DNA from: UBA3775 sp051877895
Lineage (GTDB): Bacteria > Bacillota > Clostridia > Lachnospirales > Lachnospiraceae
NCBI GenBank assembly: GCA_051877895.1
Contig: JBJEJI010000049.1
Location: forward strand, 1 to 12,769
Direction of reading: 5' to 3'
Length of the DNA stretch: 12,769 nucleotides
The notes under the pieces are model-generated. The model was not told where the DNA came from. It made no database searches and saw only the letters and a list, made by a program, of their open reading frames with translations. The translations under genes and the position numbers were made by a program. The stretch's first letter is position 1, and every line of letters starts with the position of its first letter. Of this stretch, positions 1 through 7,274 are shown one piece after another.

Positions 1-11
1 TTAGCTTTAAA

Positions 12-63
12 GCGGTACAGGGTACAAGCCCTGTACCGCATATGGCACGAAGTGCGGTTTTTT
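12..63 (+). promoter_or_regulatory. two overlapping hairpins, possible attenuator or terminator
   Basis: A perfect 11-bp inverted repeat spans 12-39 (GCGGTACAGGG, 6-nt loop, CCCTGTACCGC). Its 3' arm overlaps a second stem, ACCGCA at 35-40 with TGCGGT at 53-58, whose loop also contains GCAC-GAA-GTGC. The second stem is followed directly by a run of six T (58-63), as in an intrinsic terminator. The two stems share 35-39 and so cannot form together, which is the geometry of an antiterminator/terminator switch ahead of the RelA/SpoT-domain gene. A simpler reading is the terminator of a gene lying upstream of the window. The base pairing is seen directly; the regulatory role is inferred. Confidence 0.45.
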
Positions 64-117
64 AACGAGCAAAAAGCGTAGCGTTTGCGAGTTTGACAAT
101 CGGAGGGTTGTGGAAAA

Positions 118-2028
118 ATGAGGTTTGAATTTTCCGAAGAGGAACTGAAAGATAAAATCAAAGTTCCCAAAACGGTGGAACAAAGGCTAAAGGATGTGGT
201 TGAAAAATGTCTGGACCGATGCGGACTTTACCATCAGGTTTTTTCCAGAATTAAAACACATCATTCTCTGGCAAGAAAATATCAGCGAAAATGCTATAAT
301 GAAGATAAGAAAATACAGGATTTAATCGGAATTCGTGTGGACTTGTATTTTGAGGATGATTTAAAAATCTGCAGGAATATAATGGAGAAGCTGTTTGGAG
401 AAGCAGAATGGAGTCTTACAGAGTTCTCCAACGAAGAATTTAAACCTGCAAAAATCAACGGAGTATTCAGACTGCCGGCGGAACTTAAAAATATGATCTC
501 AGATGAAACCTGGGATTGTGGTATAGATGATACCTTTGAAATTCAGCTCAAAACCGTTTTCTTTGAAGGATGGCATGAAATTGAGCATGACATGAAATAT
601 AAGGGTATGGATTTGTGGTCCGGAAAAAGCGACCGCTCCCGTTATTTTAATACAATTCTTGCAACTTTGGAGCTGTGCGATAAGTCCATTGTTACTCTGT
701 TTGATAATCTGGGCCATGATCTTTATCATGAAAAAAACTGGGCGGGAATGATAAAAGCCCATTTCCGAATTAAAATTCGGAGTGGTGACTTATATCCCGA
801 ATTGCAGGAGCTTTTCGACGCGGACACCAGAGTGGATAATACACCAAAACGTATATTCAAAACAAAACGAGAGGATTTAGTTTATGCACTTCTTGCAAGG
901 GGTGACAAAAGGGAAATAAATGTAAATACTATTGTTGCGGTTCTTAATGAGATAAAAATTCATGATCCTGAAGTGCAGGAGGTTCTGGAAAAGAATGATG
1001 TGTTCGGGAAACGTGAGGACAGGGCATTCGATGAGGAACTGAAGTATGATCTGAAGCTCCCGGAATTTATGAATACCTTCTACTCAGATGTTATAATGAA
1101 AACTACCGAGGAAAACAGAGATAAAAACTTCAATTCGGCGGTCAATACCATTTACTCCTGGATTTATAACAAGTTTTCCGGAGTATTGCTTGAGTTAAAA
1201 GAAACCCCGGGAAGCGTTGACATCGATAAGCCGGGATTCAGAATTGTAGTAGACTGCAACTCACCTGTACATATCTTTAACTGCAGGGCAAGTCATATTG
1301 ATCAGAAGTATCCGGGACGTATCTGGATGACCTCTGCATCCATTAAGCCGGAGCCTGACGGACAGTTAAGATTAAACGTGCGAAACGGTTTTACATATTA
1401 TAGAAATGAAACTGATAAGGCAGAGGTTTCGGGTATGTTCAGCTGTCCGAGATTTTATCGTCAGATTGCAACCCAGATTGGAATCAAAGACGTCTGGGAC
1501 TGCGGAAATATTTTCTGTATAACAAATGACAGACAGGCACAGCAGATGCTGGAACTGATGCTGGATGAAAGAAGGATTTTCCCTATTGTTATGGTGGTCT
1601 CCGCCAATGAAAATGAGGGAAGGCTTGATGAGGTCTGGCTGGGAAGCTTTGCGGTCAGATACATGCAGGAAAAGGCAGGTCATTATGTTCATTTTGCCAG
1701 AGTGCATGCACCAATGGCGGAATGGCTACGCATACAGGTGGCAGAACATAATTTGAGTCACGACCATATGGATAATGAAAAAATTGAACCACTCTCCCAG
1801 GGCATATTTGTTCTTTCCGCAAGAGATGGAGGACATATTAAATCCGAATGGTTTAATGAGGAATATATTAAGAACTGCAAGTTTGCAAGCTTTGATGCAA
1901 TAGAGCATCTGCAGACCTTCAGACAGATGGATTACGGCAGAGTGTTCGGCAGCGAGCTGCTTCAGCTCCTCCGGAAACAGAATACTTCCTTCCCGGAACG
2001 TCTGGAGGCAGAAAAATATGAAAACTGA
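118..2028 (+). CDS. RelA/SpoT-domain nucleotidyltransferase fused to unknown C-terminal domain
   Basis: Residues about 20-165 match the RelA/SpoT synthetase fold, which transfers pyrophosphate from ATP to GDP/GTP or, in toxic relatives, to adenosine nucleotides or tRNA ends. Visible family motifs are R44-x-K46 with S50 (substrate-binding loop), D68 in IQDLIGIRV (metal-binding Asp), E141 in FEIQLKT, and W152/EIEHDMKYK (154-162). The G-loop normally reading NGYxSxH is NGVFRLP here (114-120), so the guanine-stacking Tyr is absent. No HDxxED hydrolase motif is visible. Residues 170-335 look helical and charged; residues about 340-600 look alpha/beta and contain PGRIW (399-403), a hydrophobic strand FPIVMVVSA (488-496) and several conserved-looking Trp, and I cannot name this part. 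The start at 118 has GGAGGG at 102-107, 10 nt away. It is monocistronic, ending in a terminator. RelA/SpoT domain is confident; substrate and role are unknown. Confidence 0.85.
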   Translation: MRFEFSEEELKDKIKVPKTVEQRLKDVVEKCLDRCGLYHQVFSRIKTHHSLARKYQRKCYNEDKKIQDLIGIRVDLYFEDDLKICRNIMEKLFGEAEWSLTEFSNEEFKPAKINGVFRLPAELKNMISDETWDCGIDDTFEIQLKTVFFEGWHEIEHDMKYKGMDLWSGKSDRSRYFNTILATLELCDKSIVTLFDNLGHDLYHEKNWAGMIKAHFRIKIRSGDLYPELQELFDADTRVDNTPKRIFKTKREDLVYALLARGDKREINVNTIVAVLNEIKIHDPEVQEVLEKNDVFGKREDRAFDEELKYDLKLPEFMNTFYSDVIMKTTEENRDKNFNSAVNTIYSWIYNKFSGVLLELKETPGSVDIDKPGFRIVVDCNSPVHIFNCRASHIDQKYPGRIWMTSASIKPEPDGQLRLNVRNGFTYYRNETDKAEVSGMFSCPRFYRQIATQIGIKDVWDCGNIFCITNDRQAQQMLELMLDERRIFPIVMVVSANENEGRLDEVWLGSFAVRYMQEKAGHYVHFARVHAPMAEWLRIQVAEHNLSHDHMDNEKIEPLSQGIFVLSARDGGHIKSEWFNEEYIKNCKFASFDAIEHLQTFRQMDYGRVFGSELLQLLRKQNTSFPERLEAEKYEN

Positions 2029-2040
2029 TTGAGGTAATTT

Positions 2041-2071
2041 AAAAGGCAGCGGAAGTAAACCGCTGCCTTTT
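2041..2071. terminator. bidirectional intrinsic terminator
   Basis: A 12-bp perfect stem, AAAAGGCAGCGG (2041-2052) and CCGCTGCCTTTT (2060-2071), has a 7-nt loop and A/T runs on both sides. It lies between two convergent genes, so it can stop the RelA/SpoT-domain transcript on the plus strand and the AI-2E-family transcript on the minus strand. Confidence 0.9.
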
Positions 2072-2101
2072 ATAATGCTTGCATAAAGAAAGGATCTATT
2101 A

Positions 2102-3289
2102 TTAATTATCTGCATTTTCCTCTGCAGCTTCCTCTGTATACACCGCATTTTTTTTATTCTCTGAGGCAATATTTGAATCAGTTTTTTTAATATCATTTTT
2201 AATAAGCCTGTAAGCTGTAGCGGCAATCGGTACACCAAGGAGCATGCCCATAACACCCAGCATTCCGCCGCCAATGGTAACTGCTGCAAGTACCCAGATT
2301 GCAGGAAGTCCCATGGAGGAACCAACCACACGCGGATAAATGAGATTACCTTCAAATTGCTGAAGCAGTACCAGAAAGATAACAAAAATAATGGCTTTTA
2401 TGGGAGCTACCATTAAGATGAGGAAGGCACCGATACCGCCGCCAATATAGGCACCGGCAACAGGAATGAGTGCTGTAAAAGCAATGAGAGCTCCTATCAT
2501 TGCTGCATAAGGCAGGCGTAAAATCAGCATTCCCAGAGTACAAAGGACCCCAAGGATGACAGCCTCCGTGCACTGACCGATAATGTAGCGACGGAAACAG
2601 TCGTGAAGAATTTCAAGTACATAAATAATTTTGTTGTATAACTTTTCGTTGCAGTAGTGTTTCAGCAGGCGGTTCCCCTGATTTGCCAGCTTGTCCTTTC
2701 CAAGGAGAAGATAGATGGCAAAAATAAAACCAAGAAAGAGGTTAATAATCACTGAGAATACGGAGGAAAGGGCGGAAAAAACAATATCCATGATACTTCC
2801 TACTCCTGATGTCAGCATATTAGCAATTTCACCGATTTTAGATTTCCAGTCAATGTCTGTAATAAAGTTAATAATATCCTGAGGAACAATATCCCACTTT
2901 TCCAAAATTTCGGTCAGCTTCTTAATTGCGCCCGGAATCTGGGAAATAACAAGTCCGATACAGGAAATGAGCTCAGGAATAACAAGTCTGATGAGCAAAG
3001 CGATAGCAGCAACAACAGTTACAAATGCCAGAGTCATACAGACAGGACGGCGGCTATTTATAAGCATAGTTTTTTTCGTTTTTGGAAAGTAATGTTTTTC
3101 GAACAGGTTCATCAATATGTTAACCACGTATGCAACAGCACACCCGATTAACAGTGGTGTAGATGCACCAATCAGTGTAACAATCAGACTTGAAAGAGTA
3201 GGCCAGTAGAAGATGCATAAATACAGGAGGAAAATACTTACTCCTACTTTTAAACAGGTTTTCCATTCAAGTTTCATAATAATCTCCAT
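2102..3289 (-). CDS. AI-2E/PerM family membrane transporter
   Basis: This is a 395-residue polytopic membrane protein of the AI-2E transporter (formerly UPF0118/PerM) family. Members are putative exporters or permeases; the founding member exports autoinducer-2, others are linked to ion antiport, so the substrate here is open. Hydrophobic helices lie at about 15-38, 42-62, 84-105, 171-196, 239-290, 297-315 and 330-360, with a soluble segment at 120-165. Family landmarks are FTALIPVAGAYIGG (271-284) and EGNLIYPRVVGSSMGLP (313-329). The C-terminal 30 residues are polar and acidic. Two starts are possible: ATG at 3289 has GAGG 7 nt upstream, and ATG at 3277 (MKLEWK...) has GGAG 6 nt upstream; the second better fits typical family N-termini. 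It is transcribed alone, convergent with the upstream gene and divergent from the MFS gene. Length is normal for the family. Confidence 0.9.
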   Translation of the reverse strand: MEIIMKLEWKTCLKVGVSIFLLYLCIFYWPTLSSLIVTLIGASTPLLIGCAVAYVVNILMNLFEKHYFPKTKKTMLINSRRPVCMTLAFVTVVAAIALLIRLVIPELISCIGLVISQIPGAIKKLTEILEKWDIVPQDIINFITDIDWKSKIGEIANMLTSGVGSIMDIVFSALSSVFSVIINLFLGFIFAIYLLLGKDKLANQGNRLLKHYCNEKLYNKIIYVLEILHDCFRRYIIGQCTEAVILGVLCTLGMLILRLPYAAMIGALIAFTALIPVAGAYIGGGIGAFLILMVAPIKAIIFVIFLVLLQQFEGNLIYPRVVGSSMGLPAIWVLAAVTIGGGMLGVMGMLLGVPIAATAYRLIKNDIKKTDSNIASENKKNAVYTEEAAEENADN

Positions 3290-3511
3290 TCCACCGCCTC
3301 ATGGGACGGTCCAAACAATAATAAAAGTTTATTTTCTATCATATTCCCCATACAAATTTGGCGAAGTACCGGCAACTGTATGACAGTCGCTGATAAGCTA
3401 CATTATCCTATATAGAAGAAAATTTTACAACATCCAGTTTTAAAAATTAATATAAGTAATTGAAATTTGGGAAAAATTTTATTATTTACTGAATAGTTTT
3501 GAAATTTCAGG

Positions 3512-3540
3512 TTGAAAAGTGCGGGAAAAACCTTCATAAT
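3512..3540 (+). promoter_or_regulatory. candidate sigma-A promoter of the MFS gene
   Basis: TTGAAA at 3512-3517 is followed after 17 nt by CATAAT at 3535-3540. It lies about 75 bp upstream of the chosen MFS start. The match is good in sequence and spacing but unsupported by other data. Confidence 0.5.
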
Positions 3541-3606
3541 TAACCGGTGAAATCAGCCGGTATCTTTTATGTCATAAGGGACGAGGGGTTCCGGTATACA
3601 AAAAAT

Positions 3607-3610
3607 GAGG
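3607..3610 (+). promoter_or_regulatory. ribosome binding site deciding the MFS start
   Basis: GAGG here lies 6 nt before the ATG at 3617. The ATG at 3605 overlaps this site, and its own nearest purine-rich stretch ends about 16 nt upstream, which is too far. The ATG at 3617 is therefore preferred. Confidence 0.6.
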
Positions 3611-3616
3611 TTTATT

Positions 3617-4828
3617 ATGATACATTTATTACTAGCTGTAATATATCTTTCTTTTATCAGTCTTGGGCTGCCGGATTCGGTACTTGGCGCAGCCTGGCCG
3701 TCCATGTATGGAGAAATGGGAGTTCCGGTGTCTTATGCAGGCATTGTGTCCATGATTATTTCCATGGGAACAGTTGTCTCTAGTCTGCAGAGTGACAGGC
3801 TGACTAAACGACTGGGTGCGGGAAAAGTTTGTGCAATCAGTGTAGGCATGACAGCAATGGCACTTTTCGGTTTTTCAACCAGCCGGTCATTTATTTCCCT
3901 TTGTTTATGGGCGGTACCGTATGGTCTCGGTGCCGGCAGTGTGGATGCCGCACTTAATAACTATGTAGCTATTCATTATGCAAGCCGTCATATGAGTTGG
4001 CTTCACTGTATGTGGGGCGTGGGAACAACCCTTGGCCCGTACATATTGGGCTTCGCCCTGACAAGAGGACAGGGTTGGAATATGGGCTACCTCTATATTT
4101 CCATTCTCCAGTTTGCACTTACACTGTTAATTGTTCTCAGCCTTCCCTTATGGAAAACGGCGCCTGTCCGGAAAGATGGGGCAGGAAAAGACGGTAGTAA
4201 GGCGGTTTTACAAAATCAGGAAGATGGACCTCTTTCCATAAAATCGATTCTATCTATCCGGGGTGTCAGGGAGGTTCTGATTACCTTTTTCTGTTACTGT
4301 GCCCTGGAAGCCACGGCAATGCTGTGGTCCAGCAGTTATCTTGTTCTGGAATGCGGCATTACGGCAGAAAAGGCGGCAGAATATGCCAGCAGATTTTTTA
4401 TCGGTATAACCGTAGGCAGGGCAGTCAACGGATTCCTTACCATAAAATTCAGTGACACTTTTCTTGTCCGTCTGGGGCAGGGGATTATTGCAGTGGGAAT
4501 TCTTTTGACGGCACTGTCTCCGTCGGTTAATGTCAAATTGTGGGGACTGGTGCTGACAGGTCTTGGCTGTGCACCTATTTATCCGTGCATTATTCATTCA
4601 ACCCCACTGCGTTTCGGAGCAGACAAATCCCAGTCTATTATCGGGGTTCAGATGGCAAGTGCATATATCGGCACCTGTTTTATGCCGCCTCTGTTTGGAC
4701 TGATTGCCAACCACATCAGCCCGGCACTGTTTCCGGTATATCTGGGCGTGATACTGGTGCTTATGATAGGAATGCATGAGCTGGCAGTTATCAAGACGGC
4801 GTATAATCTGCCGGACAAAGAAGTATAA
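3617..4828 (+). CDS. MFS transporter, fucose-permease-like
   Basis: A 403-residue major facilitator superfamily permease with about twelve hydrophobic helices, divided by a polar central loop (about 180-215) between the two six-helix halves. The N-terminus runs straight into TM1 (MIHLLLAVIYLSFISLGLPD). A motif-A-like loop, SDRLTKRLGAGK (59-70), lies between TM2 and TM3. WAVPYGLGAGSVDAALN (98-114) and LHCMWGVGTTLGPYILG (129-145) resemble the sugar/fucose-permease branch (FucP/YfkF-like), so a small sugar or related solute is plausible but unproven. ATG at 3617 was chosen because GAGG sits 6 nt upstream; an in-frame ATG at 3605 would add four residues. It is monocistronic with its own candidate promoter. 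Length and topology are normal. Confidence 0.88.
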   Translation: MIHLLLAVIYLSFISLGLPDSVLGAAWPSMYGEMGVPVSYAGIVSMIISMGTVVSSLQSDRLTKRLGAGKVCAISVGMTAMALFGFSTSRSFISLCLWAVPYGLGAGSVDAALNNYVAIHYASRHMSWLHCMWGVGTTLGPYILGFALTRGQGWNMGYLYISILQFALTLLIVLSLPLWKTAPVRKDGAGKDGSKAVLQNQEDGPLSIKSILSIRGVREVLITFFCYCALEATAMLWSSSYLVLECGITAEKAAEYASRFFIGITVGRAVNGFLTIKFSDTFLVRLGQGIIAVGILLTALSPSVNVKLWGLVLTGLGCAPIYPCIIHSTPLRFGADKSQSIIGVQMASAYIGTCFMPPLFGLIANHISPALFPVYLGVILVLMIGMHELAVIKTAYNLPDKEV

Positions 4829-4833
4829 AAATA

Positions 4834-4858
4834 AGTCTCCGGACAAGAACCGGAGACT
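4834..4858. terminator. intrinsic terminator, mainly for the minus strand
   Basis: The 9-bp stem AGTCTCCGG (4834-4842) and CCGGAGACT (4850-4858) has a 7-nt loop. Read on the minus strand it is followed by TATTTTTAT, a good T-tract, so it should end the MscS-operon transcript. On the plus strand the following bases are poor in T, so it may end the MFS transcript less well. Confidence 0.8.
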
Positions 4859-4880
4859 CAAAGATATTTCCATAGAACCT

Positions 4881-6011
4881 TTATTTCAGTGTAATATGCT
4901 TGGACGGGGTTCCGCTTTCGTCCTTTGCAATGGTATAATCATGAAATCCCTCATAGACAGATGCGTATTGTCCATCATTCTGTCTCACATAGTCTCCGCC
5001 TGTGCGGACACCGCCTGTCAGTGTCAGTGGGCTCAGGTAATAAATGGCTTTTTCCATGCTTGTGGCATGAACAACAACAGCCATTTTTGTTCCGTAGACA
5101 TCCAGGGTAACGTTTCCGTCAACCATAAGACAGCTTTCACTAAACTCCGCAGTCAGTTCTATTCCTGTTTCATAACTCATGTCTTTATTGACTGTCAGAC
5201 TGCCATCCCCGGTGATGGTAACACTGCCGCCGTAATAAAAACCCCACACCAACAGTTTGTCAAGGGAATTATCACCAATCAGCCTGATTGTAAAACTGTT
5301 TCCCATAAGATTGACATCCAGAAGAGGGCCTTTGTAGTTATCTAAAGTAAGGGTATTGGTATCTGCATCGTAGCTGATTCCCGGTACCGTGCTGATAGGA
5401 ACCGGGATTGCATTCCAATTTTCATCATAATATGCCCATGCACTTCCTGCTGCGATAAACAATTCTTCCGATTCGGAGGCGATACGAATATATTCTTCAT
5501 TGATTACACCCAGGTCGGGTATCTCACCGTTAGGTGAAAGGTTGGTCAAATGTGGAAATGAATCGTCGGGCTCATCTGAGAACCTGTTCTCTTCCCAAGG
5601 GGTGGGAGTTGGGTCTGCAGGCATTTCGGAAGTATGTGTGATTACGGGTTTGTCGGTTTCCTCCCGGGGATTATCCGGACTGAGGGTAACAACGGCTGTT
5701 TTGTCAGTGTCGGCAAAAATATCATTCCCCAGCGGATCATATTGAAAAGCTGCGAATACGAGAGATACCACTGCAATTCCGGCAGTCACGGGTAAGAGCA
5801 TATATTTTTTTACACGGGAGTGCTGCCGGCCGCTTTCGGAAACGATACCGGTACTCAGGTTCCGGTTAAATTCGTTATCCTGTCGGGGAGGTAACACAGA
5901 ATAAGGGAACTCTTTTCCCGTGTCAGGAAACTCCGGGGGTGTCCTGAACTCATCTGTCGGGGTATTTTTTTCCGGAGAAAAATGAAATTCTCTGTCATGC
6001 TTTTCTCTCAT
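4881..6011 (-). CDS. membrane-anchored extracytoplasmic protein with beta-rich domain
   Basis: The 376-residue product has three parts. Residues 1-68 are a hydrophilic, Pro-rich cytoplasmic N-terminus. One hydrophobic segment (about 70-89, YMLLPVTAGIAVVSLVFAAF) follows RVKK, which predicts N-in/C-out anchoring. Then comes a Pro/Thr/Glu/Asp-rich spacer (about 105-165, including PADPTPTP) of the kind that spans a cell wall, and a C-terminal domain (about 170-376) of repeated beta-strand patterns such as SYDADTNTLTLDNYKG and GGSVTITGDGSLTVN, resembling the strand repeats of Firmicute carbohydrate-binding or beta-helix surface proteins. No catalytic motif, sortase signal or lipobox is visible. 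GGAG at about 12-15 nt upstream, plus a closer GGTG, supports the start. The gene begins 39 nt after the MscS stop, so the two are likely cotranscribed. Specific function unknown. Confidence 0.8.
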   Translation of the reverse strand: MREKHDREFHFSPEKNTPTDEFRTPPEFPDTGKEFPYSVLPPRQDNEFNRNLSTGIVSESGRQHSRVKKYMLLPVTAGIAVVSLVFAAFQYDPLGNDIFADTDKTAVVTLSPDNPREETDKPVITHTSEMPADPTPTPWEENRFSDEPDDSFPHLTNLSPNGEIPDLGVINEEYIRIASESEELFIAAGSAWAYYDENWNAIPVPISTVPGISYDADTNTLTLDNYKGPLLDVNLMGNSFTIRLIGDNSLDKLLVWGFYYGGSVTITGDGSLTVNKDMSYETGIELTAEFSESCLMVDGNVTLDVYGTKMAVVVHATSMEKAIYYLSPLTLTGGVRTGGDYVRQNDGQYASVYEGFHDYTIAKDESGTPSKHITLK

Positions 6012-6050
6012 GTTTACACCTTCTCCTTTCAGTTTTTTCCCGTATATGCT

Positions 6051-6938
6051 TTAATATGTATGCACGTCTATCTGTGGGAACGGACATTCAACGCCAAGAT
6101 GTCGGAAACCGAGAAGCAGATCATGGTTTAAAATACGTGCGCCGGAGTAAATATTTTTTTCGTCTACTTCGGCCACAAAACGTAACACAACGGCACTTTC
6201 GGCAAGCTCCTGAACGCCAAGGTAAACAGGCGGATTCTTTAACACATCCGGATGTTTTTTAAAAATTGACTGCATTAAATCCGGGAGCTGTTTTTCCAAC
6301 TCCTCCAAATCGGTACCGTAAGGGATTCCGATATCACTGACGCTGCGGGATACTTTATCGGAACGGTTTAATATATTTTTCATTGCAGAATTGTTAATGA
6401 TTTTAACATTATCTCCCGTGTCAGTAATACAGGTGGTTCGAATCCCGATGCCGGTAACGGTTCCGCGGAAATTATCTACTTCTACAATGTCCCCTACGTT
6501 GTATTGGTTTTCAAAAATCATAAAGGTACCGGTTACGATGTCTGCAATCAGGCTTTCGGCACTAAAACCAACAATGAGGGCGACAATCCCCACACTGGCT
6601 ACAATGGTGGAAACATTAACACCGATAATGGATAAGCCCCAGCATAGTATTACAATTCCGGTTATGTATTTCAGCAGACTTGAAATAATTGACAGGACTG
6701 AACGAGCCCGGTGGTTCTTTGGTTTTGGTGTGTTCAGAATAATTACAAGGAGTGTTTCCAGTGTGATAACACCGATAATCATAATAAAGACTTTGAAGAT
6801 TGACAGAAGGCTGACCTTGATATTTCCCAAATCTTCAAAACTGAAAAGTTCCGTAAGAACTCCCACCGGAATTACGATGCCCAGAATGACCAGACAGATA
6901 ATCAGCCTTATAAATTTGCTTTTATTGTTCCTCTGCAT
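6051..6938 (-). CDS. mscS: small-conductance mechanosensitive channel, MscS family
   Basis: The 295-residue product is a mechanosensitive ion channel that opens under membrane tension to release solutes during hypo-osmotic shock. Hydrophobic helices lie at about 8-30, 43-69 and 84-107. They are followed by the pore-lining helix region (about 109-141), which carries the Gly/Ala-rich family signature VGIVALIVGFSAESLIADIVTG (two stretches, 116-125 and 126-137). The beta domain follows with FENQYNVGDIVEV (142-154) and GTVTGIGIRTT (159-169), then the cytoplasmic alpha/beta vestibule. The ATG at 6938 was chosen because a perfect AGGAGG lies 6 nt upstream; a TTG at 7007 would add 23 charged, unrelated-looking residues. 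It is the first gene of a two-gene minus-strand unit, divergent from the HTH regulator. Length matches the short MscS class. Confidence 0.92.
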   Translation of the reverse strand: MQRNNKSKFIRLIICLVILGIVIPVGVLTELFSFEDLGNIKVSLLSIFKVFIMIIGVITLETLLVIILNTPKPKNHRARSVLSIISSLLKYITGIVILCWGLSIIGVNVSTIVASVGIVALIVGFSAESLIADIVTGTFMIFENQYNVGDIVEVDNFRGTVTGIGIRTTCITDTGDNVKIINNSAMKNILNRSDKVSRSVSDIGIPYGTDLEELEKQLPDLMQSIFKKHPDVLKNPPVYLGVQELAESAVVLRFVAEVDEKNIYSGARILNHDLLLGFRHLGVECPFPQIDVHTY

Positions 6939-6944
6939 TTTTCT

Positions 6945-6950
6945 CCTCCT
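6945..6950 (-). promoter_or_regulatory. ribosome binding site deciding the MscS start
   Basis: Read on the minus strand this is AGGAGG, 6 nt before the ATG at 6938. It rules out the longer reading from TTG at 7007, which has no comparable site. Confidence 0.85.
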
Positions 6951-7075
6951 GTATTTTCCCGTTTCCGGCGGCATACGCTGCACTTTCCGCACAGCTGTCG
7001 GAGACAACCGCCCTTTCTGACAGAGGGCAGATTTCCCGTGGAAACCCCTTTTTACAATGTGCCTGTGTATGTATA

Positions 7076-7108
7076 AGTATAACCTGCCGGAAATTTAGGT
7101 TTTGTCAA
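7076..7108 (-). promoter_or_regulatory. weak candidate promoter of the MscS operon
   Basis: On the minus strand a perfect TTGACA (7103-7108) is followed by TATACT (7076-7081), but the spacer is 21 nt (20 nt if TTATAC is used), longer than the usual 16-18. Such long spacers usually need an activator or mark a false match. The position, about 140 bp upstream of the start and divergent from the HTH gene promoter, is reasonable. Confidence 0.3.
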
Positions 7109-7163
7109 GAAAAATTGTAGCACATATGCCCCTTAAAAAGAACAAGGATTTCCCTATATGGCA

Positions 7164-7191
7164 TTGACAATTTGGGATGCGTTGGTATACT
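7164..7191 (+). promoter_or_regulatory. sigma-A promoter of the HTH regulator gene
   Basis: A perfect TTGACA (7164-7169) and TATACT (7186-7191) are separated by 16 nt. Transcription would begin near 7198, giving a leader of about 77 nt before the ATG at 7275. Confidence 0.75.
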
Positions 7192-7260
7192 ATCTTTTTA
7201 GTTCTCAAAGAGGAGGCCGGAAAGTATCCTGACGGTTGAAACAGAAAAACACTGATACAC

Positions 7261-7267
7261 GGGGAGG
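7261..7267 (+). promoter_or_regulatory. ribosome binding site deciding the HTH regulator start
   Basis: GGGGAGG lies 7 nt before the ATG at 7275. A TTG at 7236 would extend the frame by 13 residues (MKQKNTDTRGGKV), but it has no properly spaced site and its codons run through this Shine-Dalgarno sequence. Confidence 0.8.
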
Positions 7268-7274
7268 CAAAGTA

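Larger units (their letters stand above)
3290..3616. other. divergent intergenic region
   Basis: This AT-rich gap of about 330 bp separates the divergent AI-2E and MFS genes. On the plus strand it holds a plausible sigma-A promoter (3512-3540) and a short hairpin, ACCGG/CCGGT at 3543-3561, just after it in the likely 5' leader. I found no convincing promoter for the minus-strand gene and no open reading frame that looks real. Confidence 0.6.

Noticed and set aside
93..98. perfect TTGACA upstream of the RelA/SpoT-domain gene
   Set aside because: A -10 box 16-18 nt downstream would fall on the start codon and none is visible, so it cannot be this gene's promoter.
1726..2385. 219-codon minus-strand open frame
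   Set aside because: It lies across the 3' end of the RelA/SpoT-domain gene, the terminator and the end of the AI-2E gene, crosses the terminator stem, and its composition looks like a shadow of the true genes.
4776..5345. 189-codon plus-strand open frame
   Set aside because: It is antisense to the membrane-anchored protein gene, runs through a terminator hairpin and has no plausible ribosome binding site or domain.
6391..7020. 209-codon plus-strand open frame rich in Thr, Ile and Arg
   Set aside because: It is antisense to the well-supported MscS gene and shows no family features.
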